A model generated the notes under the pieces. The model saw only the letters and a list, made by a program, of their open reading frames with translations, did no database searches and had not been told where the DNA came from. DNA of 64,000 bases from Pisaster brevispinus (taxonomy: Eukaryota > Echinodermata > Asteroidea > Forcipulatida > Asteriidae): the NCBI GenBank assembly GCA_023634235.1, contig JAMKCF010000029.1, forward strand, positions 806,001 to 870,000, written 5' to 3'. The translations under genes were made by a program, and so were the position numbers. Positions 12,901-24,077 of the stretch are shown here, in pieces. Position 1 is the first letter of the stretch, and each line of letters begins with the position of its first letter.

Positions 12901-15395
12901 TGGAGAGATTTGACAACATTCAATCTCAAATGTCCTCTATTGACTGTTCTATTGACACGCTTTCCTTGTACAGTTAAATGCGTTAATTAACCATTAGAAC
13001 TACGTAGATAATAATAATAATAAAAATAACTAGTTCTTATATAGCGCATTTCACAATAACGTCTCAATGCGCTTTACATTAGTGCCCTGGTCATTGGGTC
13101 AATAACATTCCTGTAATCTTTCTCAGCTCCCTGGGGAGTATACAGCCCGGGCTGCCGTGGCGCTCCGAAGGCTTTTTCAAACACAATATCAACCTCTACC
13201 CTCGCAGGTACCCATTTATACCCCTGGGTAAAGAGAAGCAATTATAGTAAAGTATCTTGCTCAAGGACACAAGTGTCATGACCGGGGTTCGAACCCACAC
13301 CCCGATGACTTAATCATCGAAACTTGAATTCGATGCTCTAAACCACTCGGCCACATGACACCCCAGATCTTGCGCATGTCTGTGTACATGTATGATAAAG
13401 ACATCCCTTTACATATTGATGCTAAAATGTCATTGCATTAGAGCATTCACCCTTAATACAATGTAGTGGTCCACTAGCCAAATGCTAGTTGAAACACCAA
13501 GGACCACTCAAAACTCAATCTAAGTGGTCCAGCTGGCCAGGTCAGTCATTCAGTGTTGAAAAGAATCATTATTTCATTTGAAATATAGCCCAGTGAAAAA
13601 GCTGACGGACTGGTGAAATGACAAGCTAACTGGTCCTGCTGGCCAGACACTGAAAAAGTTAAGGGCAAACCCTGCGTTAGACGATGGAATCACACACACT
13701 ATAACTGCCATCCAGTGAGAAGTCAGAGTTTGCAAGTGAATTCAGAACCTTTCTGTGATCTCAGATCATGTGTGTGTGAAAAGGATCAAGCTTGCCTTTA
13801 TGACCAGCTAGGTAGTGGCTACCAGTTCATAAGTTTGACCCAGTGAAAATTGTCAAGGGCACAGCACAGTTTATCTGTTCCCAGCAATCCGTTTCTGAAT
13901 TGTACAGATAAGAGTGGTTTGCGAATTAGAAACAGGAAAATGTGGAGATTTATTTGCAATCTGGACCACTTCCACTCCATCAATTAAGCAACCGTGCCTA
14001 GAATGACTGTTTACACACAATTTCCCCTTAATCTTTTGTCAGTTTCATTTAGTTTGAGTTATTGTAAATTATGTACTATCTAGTCTGCCAGGTTCAAGAT
14101 AGAAACTTTCAGAAGAAAAAGTTTGTGCTCTCTCAAACATTTACAAGTTAAGTTCAGCAGCCCTGAAAAGTTTGTCTTTCAAAATAATACTACATTTTAT
14201 GGATTTGTCAAAAAACTAAAACAATTGTACATGTACATGTACATGTATGAGCAAAAACCAAACAACATAAAATGTTATCTTTTGATGAGCAAAGTTTGTA
14301 TGCCATTACCAAATCCTCTTTTACTATAGACAGAGGTTTGTATACTGCTTTTTCAAACTCTCTAGGTACGAGATTCTTGTTTGCTTGAAATTATTTCTGC
14401 TCTTCGCTGTAGCTTGTTTCATACAGCAAATAACTATAACAAGTAAACTTACGGGTACAGCCATGTTTAAATCTCTTTTGGAGGAGTGTTGGCTCTGAAA
14501 ACAGCTAAAAGTGTGGTCTTGACATTTCGAACATTATATACCCTGCTTGTCTTCAGGAGAGTACGTAGGTTCGAAATGCCATGACCACTGGCTCCTTTCA
14601 GAGCCAACACTCCTCCCAAAAGAGATATTTCCTAACGATTGTGCCCGCAAGTTTACTAGTTATAGTTACTTCTTATTTTCCACACGATACAAAGCTTCAA
14701 ACGTCACCTGACACCTTAATGAGGCGTGGAGGCAATTGCTTCCATGGCCCCTAGTCATTGCCTTGGTCCCTGTGAAACTGAAATGTTCCAGTACAAGTTA
14801 ATATTCCCTTCATGAAGGTGCCACTTACCATGCTTACTGAGCAGAAATCTGCCTGGCTCTTACAAGAATGATGTATCAAGCCTGTGTTTTCATTCTTTAC
14901 AATGGTAACTTCATATTTCGTTATTCATACTGTTTTTGTTCTATATGCAAAAGTTATTTCTCATTTTAATGTCTATTTATTTTATATGAATTCATGAATG
15001 ATAAAACATGTCCTCTTATGGTACATCTAACCACCTCAGAAGAATGGAATACAAACCTGATCCAGATAAGACACACACTGGTCCAGATTGTCCTTATTGC
15101 AAAACGATGGTCCAAACGTTTGTGAAATCTTCCGTCCCGACGACGGAGGAGATGTGAAGAGAATCCCTGACCGCCGATTGTGCGTCACTTGGAAGTAGTT
15201 ATCGTCGGGTGCGGATGACGTGATGGAGTGACTCTGGAGGTATTTGGAGACAAAGTCGTCGTGGGTGGTGCTGCTACTGGCCGAGGTGTGGCTTATTGGG
15301 TTGGGAGTATGATTGGGTAGACTACGGTGGAGGAAAGTGGAGTTCTGGATGTCCCAACCTGCCATGGTGGTTGTGTGGCTCTGCACGGAGAGCAT
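826..15395 (-). CDS. SSX2IP: SSX2IP/ADIP-like centrosomal coiled-coil protein (gene span, 3' end beyond window)
   Basis: Eight minus-strand exons (15057-15395, 7608-7759, 6837-7005, 6337-6475, 4456-4531, 3690-3840, 1439-1789, 826-999) join in continuous phase to give 517 codons with GT-AG borders. The product matches the afadin- and alpha-actinin-binding protein family (SSX2IP, ADIP, Msd1), known for roles at centrosomes/centriolar satellites and adherens junctions. Recognisable family blocks are FCNKDNLDQCVSYLDQ followed directly by EMTILGFPTLF, then MDILNSLQRTDGKR, WKTGKTG, and near the end EKERRNFTDAAIRLGRE. Most of the rest is Lys/Glu/Gln-rich predicted coiled coil. The vertebrate protein is about 600 residues, so roughly 100 C-terminal residues should lie left of base 1. 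The first ATG (15395-15393) follows an in-frame TAG directly upstream, and a second ATG lies ten codons later. Assignment is by recognised sequence pattern, not by search. Confidence 0.9.
1187..1235. mobile_element. foldback repeat family A, fragment
   Basis: Only one end is present (GGGGCCAAATTTCACAAAGC, then CTAAGCACAG). Confidence 0.5.
1439..1789 (-). CDS. SSX2IP: SSX2IP exon 7
   Basis: 117 codons. Starts with an acidic/Ser linker (NNNDSDDDTTSIDDSSVDE), then FQMPYQMVREGIENSLRQKW, which corresponds to the conserved VREQLTNSIRKQW-type helix of vertebrate SSX2IP, and ends in a coiled coil ...QVYHSIIEQQEQVLH. Donor gtaagt. Confidence 0.9.
2383..2482 (+). mobile_element. tRNA-Leu-like SINE head, plus strand
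   Basis: GTGTCATGGCCAAACGG, GATTCAAGCTC anticodon arm and GGGTTCGAGTCCCAG B box, closing with TGACAC. It resembles tRNA-Leu(CAA) but is followed by SINE body (cttgtgtcc) and (AAT)n, so it is a SINE and not a tRNA gene. Confidence 0.75.
2483..2838 (-). mobile_element. tRNA-Leu-derived SINE, minus strand, near full length
   Basis: (AAT)n tail at the left, a body with CTTATATAGCGC and ACCCATTTACCCCTGGGT, and a minus-strand tRNA-Leu head at 2752-2838. Same order as the copy at 13008-13365. Confidence 0.8.
2842..3320. repeat. dispersed-repeat region
   Basis: The right part (about 3105-3320) shares GGGTTTTCAGTCCCTACCTG-type sequence and CCTCCCACATCTAAAACTG with 26775-26960, and its 3' part with 52795-52890. 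The left part (2842-3080) looks repeat-like, but no second copy was found in the window. Confidence 0.5.
3392..3590. mobile_element. foldback repeat family A, copy 2
   Basis: GGCCCAGTTTCATAAAGCCT at one end and CAGCTTCATGAAATTGAGCT at the other; 199 bases, with GTAACCAGCAAAAA and TGGTGCCCTGCT inside. Confidence 0.75.
3690..3840 (-). CDS. SSX2IP: SSX2IP exon 6 (coiled coil)
   Basis: Encodes HEEEMYRLIITNYEERQKEM through LVDLLNREGDKGL. Matches the conserved block that follows the RTGK signature in the family. Acceptor cctgtag, donor gttagt; phase 2 in, phase 0 out. Confidence 0.9.
4057..4311. mobile_element. TTAA-flanked MITE with 13-bp inverted ends
   Basis: TTAA at 4057-4060 and 4308-4311 flanks a 247-bp element whose ends are CACTTTGACTGCT and its exact reverse complement. 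A TTAA target duplication is the hallmark of piggyBac-type transposition. No coding capacity, so non-autonomous. Confidence 0.75.
4456..4531 (-). CDS. SSX2IP: SSX2IP exon 5
   Basis: Short 76-base exon encoding GMDILNSLQRTDGKRATWKT plus GKTGT, a highly conserved family signature. Acceptor ttgtag, donor gtaagt; phase 1 in, phase 2 out. Too short to stand out by ORF length alone. Confidence 0.9.
6337..6475 (-). CDS. SSX2IP: SSX2IP exon 4 (coiled coil)
   Basis: Encodes MKKLESIVKHRDTQFKHDLK and continues KKEREINKMKERIHQLLTDK, the conserved basic coiled-coil block of the family. Donor gtaagt; ends in phase 1. Confidence 0.92.
6504..6830. repeat. imperfect tandem repeat, about 3 units of 108-123 bp
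   Basis: Units begin near 6525, 6633 and 6743 with AAATGACCAATCT and contain CCAAGACCTAGACC-type sequence. It lies in the SSX2IP intron between exons 3 and 4, ending next to exon 3 (6837). Confidence 0.7.
6837..7005 (-). CDS. SSX2IP: SSX2IP exon 3 (coiled coil)
   Basis: Encodes QMRGDSDLEHLQSNHSRLKL and onward to LKTTREE, a heptad-rich Leu/Gln/Glu segment. Acceptor ttacag, donor gtgagt; phase joins on both sides. Confidence 0.9.
7367..7533. mobile_element. foldback repeat family A, copy 3
   Basis: Interior and right end (CTTACAGGCTTTGTGAAATT GGGG) match copies 1 and 10. The left end is truncated. Confidence 0.7.
7608..7759 (-). CDS. SSX2IP: SSX2IP exon 2 (coding)
   Basis: Begins EMTILGFPTLF, directly continuing YLDQ of the previous exon as in the vertebrate family. 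Ends ...LRKLDEQET plus two bases. Acceptor ttcag, donor gtaagt. Contains CCYELIQRHQQNLRKL, the first coiled-coil segment. Confidence 0.9.
8000..8140. mobile_element. repeat family B, copy 1
   Basis: Core TGTGATGTCACAATACAAAT CAC with GTGGTGATATTG, flanked by AAGAGCTAAT/GCTTTGTGAAAT ends. Shared with 12748-12890 and, in the other orientation, 25026-25132. Confidence 0.65.
12060..12150 (+). mobile_element. tRNA-derived SINE family 2, plus strand
   Basis: CCCAGTTGGTAGGTAGAGCG (A box region) and GGTCGCAGGTTCAAGTCCC (B box), then a short body with TTTGTTTAACCC. Four minus-strand relatives occur in the window. Confidence 0.65.
12368..12712 (+). mobile_element. repeat family C, plus copy
   Basis: TTTTCCCTTAACCTTTTAGT, GGCTAGCAGGACCAGGTAAC, CATCAGCTTTTTCACTAGTC. 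It matches the reverse complement of 13465-13682 with a longer middle. Confidence 0.65.
12748..12890. mobile_element. repeat family B, copy 2
   Basis: CATGTGATGTCACAATACAA ATCACTGTGG core as in 8000-8140, ending AAGCGCTTTGTGAA. Confidence 0.65.
13008..13365 (-). mobile_element. tRNA-Leu-derived SINE, minus strand, near full length
   Basis: (AAT)n tail at 13008-13024, body with CTTATATAGCGC, CAGCTCCCTGGGGAGTATAC and ACCCATTTATACCCCTGGGT, and a tRNA-Leu-like head ending near 13365. Confidence 0.8.
13465..13682 (-). mobile_element. repeat family C, minus copy
   Basis: TGGTCCACTAGCCAAATGCT at one end and GACACTGAAAAAGTTAAGGG at the other. It is the inverted counterpart of 12368-12712. Confidence 0.65.
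14431..14668. mobile_element. near-palindromic foldback element (238 bp)
   Basis: The left arm begins TAACTATAACAAGTAAACTT and the right arm ends AAGTTTACTAGTTATAGTTA. The arms stay complementary for about 100 bases each, including GGAGGAGTGTTGGCTCTGAA and ACATTTCGAAC. Confidence 0.85.
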
Positions 15396-15407
15396 CTAGT
15401 CAATCTG
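15057..15407 (-). CDS. SSX2IP: SSX2IP exon with start codon
   Basis: Coding from 15395 (ATG) to 15057, 113 codons, ending ...VSYLDQ at donor cag|gtttgt. A pyrimidine-rich acceptor just upstream (ending near 15407) implies about 12 bases of 5' UTR here and at least one further non-coding exon to the right. The start is Ser/Thr/His-rich and low in structure. The FCNKDNLDQ block is the conserved part. Confidence 0.88.
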
Positions 15408-16484
15408 CTGGAGGACAGACAGAAGAAAATCACACGGTTATTATCTGACTTAGCTAAAATTTCACAAAATGTTGTACAAGAAAACAGTCACCACCAGTTC
15501 TTCTCAGAACCACTGCAGCTCATAAGAGACAGTCTCCGCAAACCTCACTTGATTGTATTCCCACCACGCAAAGTTTCAAATCCTACTTACACTTGTACTG
15601 TAGGTCATGTAATTTTTAGGTTCATTTGAAATCATAACACAACCGGAAATACTGGGCTTCAACTGCAAATATACACGACATGTGTACACGTATGCACCTT
15701 GTGCGCATAATATACAGTCTACTTAAAAAACAATATCCTAGCATAATTAAGATAGTCTTTACACTGCACATGGATACACACATATAGCACAGTATCAATC
15801 AAAATGGCAACATAAAGTACGGGTGTAGACAAGTACATCCACAATCCACATTGATTTTAAAGGCATAATTATCATAACACACGTCTGCATGCTCGTAAAC
15901 ATTTGAATACCTCTACACATGGGTAAACAGTGTAAACACATCCACAACCCACATCACAAGATGTACCAACAATTCATAAAATCCAAATGCCATCAGACAG
16001 ACAAGCTCGTTCTACATGTAGGTTGATGCGTACGTACACTGAACACAAGTGCCCATGAGTGCACACACTCTGCATAAACCACAGAATGACTCATTCCGGT
16101 GTGGTAGGCCTACATGTACATGATATCGGACAAAATCAAAACGGGATAAATATAAACAACATACAGGATGCAGGTCACAGTACCATGGAGTCACGAAAGA
16201 CGCCTTCATTCAACATCCACACCCTCCTTGCCTGATTCTTTATTTTGAGAACAAAAACGGAGCAGGCCCAGACTTTATCTACACAGGCCACTGCCTTTTG
16301 TTACCCTGGGTCCAATTTCATGGTACTCACTACCACGGATTTCTGCGTTTTCGGGGCCCTGTAAAGCGTATGATTCTACGGGCCTCTTGAAAGATTAAGC
16401 GAATATGCCCCGACAAAAAAGGGGGCAAACACTACAGCCTAAGTATCAGGTACATGTACCTGGATACTTGGACAAAAGTGTATC

Positions 16485-16668
16485 AAGGCCCAAGAAGCTT
16501 CTAAGCATAGAAATACGCTAAGCCCATAACAATTTTGCTGAGTAAAAATTGGTTACTAGCAAATGTATTGTGTACTGTACACTGGTTACCTGCTAATGTT
16601 TGCGGAGTAACTCAAATTGTGACAAGCAATATTTTCTGTTTAATAGCGTTATGAAATTAGGCGCTGTA
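16485..16668. mobile_element. foldback repeat family A, copy 4
   Basis: GGCCCAAGAAGCTTCTAAGC start and AATAGCGTTATGAAATTAGG end, with TTACTAGCAAATG and GTTACCTGCTAATG inside. More diverged than other copies. Confidence 0.6.
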
Positions 16669-17274
16669 CATGTACCTTGGCACAAACCACAACTATGTAG
16701 TGGCTGCTCATGTCGTGCTAGGAGTGCCTGGATAGCGTACATGAGTAAATGTCTTACATAGTTCACCCCTGAACATGTGTGCACTGCACATTAATAGTCC
16801 GACCTCTGCAGCATGATTTACTACAGAGAACACCTACACCAGGTACAGCCAGTAATTAAATTTGACACAACCTCCTCCACAGTTGAAAAGTCTAAACTGC
16901 ACCAATTGTACCTGAGCGGACATTGCCCTATTTGTGACTTCCACATGAAAGAACAACCAAATTAAAGGGGAGGTGAGTGAGCATTGTGTCGTGACTGTGA
17001 TGACTTGGCAATCTTAGCACTCCTACATTTGTGTAGAACCAATGTTTCCTCAGCAATGACCTCTTTACTCAATGTCCATTGTCCACAAACCAACAATCAG
17101 GAGTTTGTTTTCATGCAAAATCTGCTAAGAATTATACAACATTGTTGTTTTATGCACCTACATGTAGGTGTTTTATGATCAATGTTAAATTAATTAATGT
17201 TTAAAAATGTACTTTATTGTTGCGGTACCTGCTGCCAAAATATTGGATTCAAACTGCCTCTAGCTACCGGGTAA

Positions 17275-17430
17275 TCTCGGTGGTCTAGTGGTGAGACATC
17301 TGTTCTAGAATGGCAAAGGTCATGGGTTTGAATCCCACCGAAGTTCATGCCAGTGGATTTTGATCACACGACTCAAGAAAATACTGAGTTTACAGTGCTT
17401 TACACACATCGGTGTATGGGTAAAACCAAA
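17275..17430 (+). mobile_element. tRNA-derived SINE family 3
   Basis: GGTGGTCTAGTGGTGAGACA (A box) and GGGTTTGAATCCCACC (B box), then a body ending CATCGGTGTATGGGTAAAAC. Its tail sequence recurs at 35818-35875 and 30242-30290. Confidence 0.65.
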
Positions 17431-19756
17431 TAATAAATTCATGGACTGAAGCCATTTACAAATCTTGATCCCTTTTTTAAGAGATGCGACTATTACTGTA
17501 CACAGCATGTGGAATAAAGTGTATGAATCACTTGAAACTATACACAGTACGTATTTAATATCGTAATCTACAGGACCAGGTGCAATAATTATGTGACATT
17601 TGATGACTGTAACAGATAGCTTGTTCTCTCCACTGGGGAATAACTGATTTTAGAAATCATAAGCATCCAAGTGGAAAGTGGATTATTAATACATTCACGT
17701 CGCTTTGTTCAATTCTAAACTTTAGCATAAAGTGACCATCTGTTAAATAGCTAACTGTTTTCAACAATAGGGATATAATGAAACAAGAGAACTGTCACGT
17801 CTACATGTTACATGTACTGTATGTAATGGACTGACATACAAATAGATGAAGCATCATCCAACACAATAATAAAAAAGAGGCAGGCTTGGTATCTATTTCT
17901 GGCAATGGAGGCTTGTTATTGCCTCGGCCCTTTTCCCAATCCTTGGCTCCCCCAATTTTGGAGCAATGTATTTTGTACAAAGTTTCCAACATCAAAAGAA
18001 GCCTAGCGCTGAACACAGAGCCTAAGCCAAAGTTTGGAAAATGCCCCAGGTGTCCTTTCCAAATGTCCTACTAAAATGTTTTACTTCTCCCATTTACAGG
18101 TGCCCTACACCATTACAAAGGAAAACTTGCATTGCCCTTAAAAACAAAGTACAACTGAAGAAGGCCACAGACTTATTGTACATTTTTTAAAACCCCCCCT
18201 GCAGTCCCTGATATTTTCCATGCCATAAATCTCAGCCGTAAATCCACCCAGCTTGCAAATTTTGGCTCCAATATTTTCTGGGGATCAATCAACGGGGGAC
18301 AGTGCCTTGCTGGCCCACAGGACCATTTGACACCAACAAAATCAGACAATTTATGATCCTGCCAGATAACCCTACTAAACTACATGTAAATGCCCCACCT
18401 GGTTGGGTCCAAGCTCAAATAAACAAAGACATCATGCAGTTAACATACATGTAGTTAATGTAGGTTGTTTTAAAAGGCAAAACACATCAAGTTTTTGAAG
18501 GGTAAATTAAATTTAATTTCCATCCCCAAATTTCCAATGCACATACCCCATACAAATAACCTTTAAAATGTATGCATAGTTTCGCTATTCCCACTTTGTC
18601 ATGTTTGAGTAGGTTTCTATAATTAAATAAAAAATCAATACATTCAGGGTAGCATTTGTATTGTGTCTGTACATGTATGTAAGACAGGTGTGAAAGATGA
18701 TTACTGCATTATCCCGTAAACAATGTTGGTAGTCGTGCTATAAAACAGTGCAAACAAATTGTTCCATGCTATCATTCAAATTGAATTAAACACTACTGCA
18801 AATTAGCTGATTGCAAGCTGACTCAATTAATGACTTACACTGGAAAATTAGAACCGTCAGTGTGTAATGTATAGCCTACATATATGTACATTACAATGTA
18901 CTGCAAATAATAATAAAACTAAACACGGCTTTTAATGCAGAAGCCTCTATGCGCAACACCAACATACATTTGTGTAAAACAATGAAATGAAATATATAAA
19001 GCAATTGTTACAAAAATAGAGATTCAAAGAACACTGTCAAGAACATTTTCAAAAAAAAGTACGTTCACTTTACTGAAAGTTTAAATTTTCAAACTAATTA
19101 CATTGTACAACAGTACATGTAAATGAAAACAAGCATTATCGATCTTCATAATACTGTTGCTATGGAAACGACCTAGACATTAATTTTTCACACCTGTTCC
19201 ACAGCAAACAAATGCAGTGCAACAAGGTGGAACAATCCATTGATTTTTTTCATAAGAATTATGTTCCTAGGTAGTAGGAACAGGTTTGAAAAAAAAAGGC
19301 GGAAAGAATACACAACAATGCTCTTTGATTTATTTTTGTATTGTAGTCTAGTGTACGTATGCAACGTGTACAAAATGTAATGTAAAGTACATGGTACACT
19401 ATCACCAAGACCTCTCGCATTGTAGTCAAATTATTTGAGAATTTAAACAGTAATATGTAATGTGTACACTTCACACATCAAACAAAACCGCAAATAAAAA
19501 GCTCTGCAAGAAATCACTTGTTTGACTACAAACATGACAAATGAGATGTTACACACATACATGTAAAATGCATAGTGGGTAGAATGTAGCTGCTGACTGA
19601 TGTTTGAGCAACATGCAGCACATGTGACAATCAATCAACCCAAACAGATCCAAAACAGCTCCATCAATGTACAAACCCCACAGTGAAGATGCATGAATCA
19701 TCTTGAAAGAGTCACATGTACATTATGCACTGTATTATCATTTGGGATGAACAAGG

Positions 19757-19835
19757 AAAAATTGACCAGAGCAGGACTTGAACCTGCGACCTCCGGATTA
19801 ACAAACGGACGCTCTACCAACGGAGTTACAATGTA
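19757..19835 (-). mobile_element. tRNA-derived SINE family 2, minus strand
   Basis: GGACTTGAACCTGCGACCTC CGGATTAAC and CTCTACCAACGGAGTTA are the reverse complement of a tRNA-like head. Confidence 0.65.
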
Positions 19836-20735
19836 CATGTACCCCTACAAATGTTGGCGGTCTCCCTACATGTATTTTGTCAATAATATTTGTTCGGGTG
19901 TAATAATATTTCTTCTTCAGTCAGAAGCCATTTAACCTATAGGCTGCAGTAAAGCCTGGGATCAGATCACACCCTAGTTTACGATACATGGTATTATCAT
20001 AAAACATTATGAAACTATTCTATAAAAAAACTCTTCTAAATTAAAAGTCTTATATACAAAACTTCATGGGTTCTTGAAAAACTACATTTCACAGTATTCC
20101 TACACCTCACAATGGTTTTTCGAATAGCAAACTCAGAAAAGCTCTTTCTTGACCCTCCTGAGTCCTGACTAACACTTTGCTTTATAAAGCTCCAATAAAA
20201 AAGCAAAAAAAGAAACTGATGCAATAAAAAAAAATTCAATCTGTACAAATCATCCCACCAACAAAAATATTTCTCACCTTCCACAAACAAAGAGGCCGTT
20301 AGGTGAGTACACAATGCAGTCCACCCCAGTGGCAAGTTCACTGACATAATTAAGCATTGTATGAATTATGCCCGTCTTACATACAAATGAAATGGCACGT
20401 AATCGTCCATTGTGATGACTGTTGACACTACCAAACTCGCACATTGCGTGTTATCCGCGCTTCAGTGAATAGATGAAAGCTTTTCAATTGCATACAAAAT
20501 GAGCGATTGAGATCTGATGCATGGTCCTGTATTTTTAGGTCTGTCTGTCTGTTTGTTTTGTTTTTGGGTTTTTTTTGTCTGTCCGTTCATAGCCTGGGGA
20601 ACAAAAGCTATGCTTCTCCTCGGACCTAGATGTTGCATTTTGTTTTAAGTCTCACCTTTTAATCTCTTTTATATTTGCAGTTATTTTGACCATTTTACTA
20701 TGTATTATACACTATTTGCAACACTGATAAACGTA

Positions 20736-20759
20736 TATATCTATCTATCTATCTATCTA
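20736..20759. repeat. (ATCT)n microsatellite
   Basis: About five ATCT units. Confidence 0.7.
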
Positions 20760-21356
20760 AATTCCGAGAGACCAGATTTTGAAGAATTGTACAATACTCC
20801 ATGGAAACTATAGTAGGCCCTAATTGTGCACATATTCTTAACAAATAGAGAGAGACCAGTGAATTTTTCATGTGTTAAAAAAGGGTAAATTTGTAAACAA
20901 GCGCATTGTACACATGATGATACTGTACTTCACTCTTCAGTTCTTGTATACAGGTGTAAGGCAAGGCATTTATTCCTTGGTTTTATAACAAAAAAACTGG
21001 TAAAGGAAAGGGCACCTCTATATTTCACAAAAATTCGTACTGCAACATTTTAAGGGGCATCAATGGGCTCAAGGCAATGACTAGTGTCATGGAGGCAATG
21101 GAAAGACTTTTTGTGCTGATAGGTGGCAGCAGACTTACCAGACAAACTCTTGCAATGTTCTTGGAAATGAGCACATGATCAGAACAACTTAAACAACGGA
21201 AATCTACCCGATACAATACTGCCACCTACAGGTAAATGTAGCATTCCAAACTTGCCTAATGCAACTGTTGCCTGCAGTCAAGAGGTGGATATTTCTGTCC
21301 TTGCTCTATAGATGATGATATCATACTGGCCATAAAATGCTTGGGTTCAGCTGAGC

Positions 21357-21577
21357 ACTGGCCCAACTTCATAGAGCGGCATTTAAGAGGGAATGTTGCT
21401 TACAATATTTCTCTATTTAAAGCAAAAATATGAAGAATACCAGTCACAGATTGTACATACAGTATGTACATGTGACATGGTATTTCGGCTGGTAACCTTA
21501 TTCTGATAAGCATAATTTTGTTGTGCTTGGCTACTTTTTGTGCTTACATGTAAGCAGCTCAATGAAACTGGGCCCTA
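21357..21577. mobile_element. foldback repeat family A, copy 5
   Basis: TGGCCCAACTTCATAGAGCG start, AGCAGCTCAATGAAACTGGG CCC end. Interior GTAACCTTATTCTGATAAGC. Confidence 0.72.
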
Positions 21578-22029
21578 CATGTACATGTACATGTAGTTCT
21601 TGGTCGCTTCTTTGAATCATACCACACATAAAAACTGTGCCCAGTAAAAGTACAGTACCACAAAATATGTACATTGCCTCTACCAAAAGGCATGGCATCC
21701 CTTTCATTTTACCGGCACTGGAATGCAAACTCTAAATTACGCATTAAATGCTATTCATTCGTCATCTTGTAATAAAATTTAGCAAAGTGTACAGTACATG
21801 TACAGTAACTCCAATTCTGCTGGTAGGCTTTTGTATCGCAACAGTGTAAAGCTCAAGTGGGTTTGTTTGTTTGTTTGGTGTTTTTGTCCAATAATAGTGT
21901 GTTGTATAGTATTTCAATCTTTCCTGTGTTATGTTTTTCCAACACACGTCATGAGGATCTCGTCATGAGGAATGCAGCTCGACAAGTTTGCATTTTGGAG
22001 ATCTCTAGTTTCTCCACCACGTGATCACC

Positions 22030-22103
22030 TTAAACTGTAAATTGACAACATTGATGGTGTTTTTGTGCTACTTTTGAGTTGAAATAAACTTGATTGATTG
22101 ATT
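22030..22103 (+). mobile_element. possible 3' end of a non-LTR retrotransposon
   Basis: GAGTTGAAATAAACTTGATT GATTGATT resembles the short tandem tail of CR1/L2-type elements. Only the tail is visible. Confidence 0.3.
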
Positions 22104-23299
22104 TTACCATGCAGTTCAAATGGGCATTAAAGCCAATAATGGAAACTTTTCTACAGTACCCTATGCCCAGCATTCCCTTATTCTTATCTTTTTGTCAAGA
22201 AAGAATCGAATAAAAAGGCCTATTGGTACATTGTGTATTATGATTTAATTTTTGAAAATATTGTTTTAATCATGGAGATCCTTTTTTCCTCGCTGCGTCA
22301 GTGTGTGCATACATCCATGCATGTCATGAACATGAACAGTCAATAGTACAGAATGTCAGAATGTAACTATCCATGCTCGCATACAAAAATATTGCAACCT
22401 TGAACAATTTTTGCACCAAATTGAGGGATAATTGTTAAAACAAAACACTTTAATTGCAGTTTTTCCATGAAACTTTTTTTTAAAGTCAGTATAAAGGGCC
22501 TATATTGTGCCAGCACTGAACATGCAAATTTGACAGTATTGGGGGACTTTGACCCTTTTAAAATGAATTCTTCACTTATTTCCCTTAAAAAATCTAATCG
22601 TTTTAATAATAAAAAAGAAAACTCTTATTAATCTTATTGTTTTACGGAATGAAAATAAAAATGGCGGCAACGGGGATTCAAACCTGGAGCGTATTCATGG
22701 TTGGTAAGCAGGACAGGAGGCAGTCCACTAAAAACCTACGCACTGACCGACAGCGATCGAAAATCCCTGAAATCTAATGTTTACACACACAATGTAGAAT
22801 GTCGGCTACTTAAGTACGCATCATCAAAGACTCAAAGAGGGCGCTACAAGATTTTCCAGCTTAATATTAATACTAATTAGCATTCAATGAACCTTAGCTG
22901 ATGCCAGCAAAGTATGATACCTGAAATGTTCTTTTTAGTTTAGTTTTAATAACAATCAATATGCACAAGTCAAACCATCATTCAATTCCTATACATGTAC
23001 AAACCACTCACTACTCAGGCAACACAATCTTGTCTGAATGAATGCCATACATTAACAATGTGACCACAAACCATGTACTGTGGCTAGAAACAGACCTACC
23101 CACATTGTGAAGCTAAGTTTTCAATCACCACAGCACATTGTAACCACTCATTGCTGCCTACACTCGACTTGCGTGTGGTCAGGTAATGATGGCCGGTTGG
23201 TTGTAACACGAACACACGGGCACGGCACTCCGTCTGAGGTCTCGACAACGTTACTGGCTATGCCTTGAATAGTAGCCAAAAATGCTCTAATATCGAAAA

Positions 23300-24077
23300 A
23301 GTGTCACTTAAAACTGACCTTTCAACAATAACGTTGGCTCATATCGATGTCATATCCTAAACGTCATTTTCTCCCATCATTTCACCACCACAATATCTAC
23401 GGAAATACAACCGTACGGTGGACGTACGTAAACATGATGTATGCGTTTTACATCCGGTAAATTATACGCGTGTAATCTCGTAGTTGATGTCGTCAGTCAA
23501 GAAACTACACAGTATAAAAGAACATGCTCCTCAAATCATTTTAATTGTTTTTAAAAGGTCAACATGTGCATTGTTATCAACAGTTGTCTTATATGTCCAA
23601 ATTAGTCTTGTCTAATGGTGACAGTCGTTGAAAAATGAACAACTCCAAATACACGTTTGATATTATAAGCAGGCGAAATACTTTTGCCGTCAGAGCGCAT
23701 GCGTGTTTTCTAAACCTCCCCGGTAAAATTTGACTGGTTTATGACGACCCACATTTTACCCAATCAATATTTGTCATCTTGCAAGTTTCAAGTCGTGAAA
23801 AAGGGCAAACGAGATCTTGAGGTACAGAACTTCTAAGCGATGAGCTTTTAAATTTATTATAGAAACTATCGCACTTTTAGCATACGGGGAAAACGTCTAG
23901 CAGGCCAGCATGCTGCTGAACGCTAATACGCGCGCGCATGAATCGCGAGGGGAAAAAGAACTTCGCTTGCGCGATGAGTGGTATTTAACGCAATCCAAAA
24001 GTATCATTTAAAAACAAACCCTCTTTTGGTTTTAAAACAAAAATTTGAAGGTTTGTTCAACAAAATTACAACTCAAA
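23300..24077 (+). promoter_or_regulatory. likely promoter/5' UTR region of the PHF24-like gene (possibly shared with SSX2IP)
   Basis: CpG density is locally higher than in the surrounding AT-rich DNA (for example around 23400-23470, 23690-23710 and 23925-23950), and few repeats are seen in the last 700 bases before the start codon. SSX2IP, facing the other way, has a 5' UTR intron, so its unlocated first exon could lie here too. No TATA box stands out. This is inference from composition and gene layout. Confidence 0.35.

Larger units (their letters stand above)
7760..15056. other. SSX2IP first coding intron (7.3 kb)
   Basis: No exon seen. YLDQ joins directly to EMTILGFP, so none is needed. 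It contains repeat families B and C, SINEs and the 238-bp palindrome. About 8140-11900 shows nothing else recognisable. Confidence 0.6.
15408..23299. other. non-coding region right of SSX2IP
   Basis: No protein-coding exon recognised. It probably contains 5' UTR intron(s) of SSX2IP. It holds foldback and SINE copies listed separately, many TACATGTA-type simple repeats, and a 40-base segment at 15489-15530 resembling 9626-9666 (CAGTTC..TTCAGAACCAC). Open frames here are short and unlike known proteins. Confidence 0.5.
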
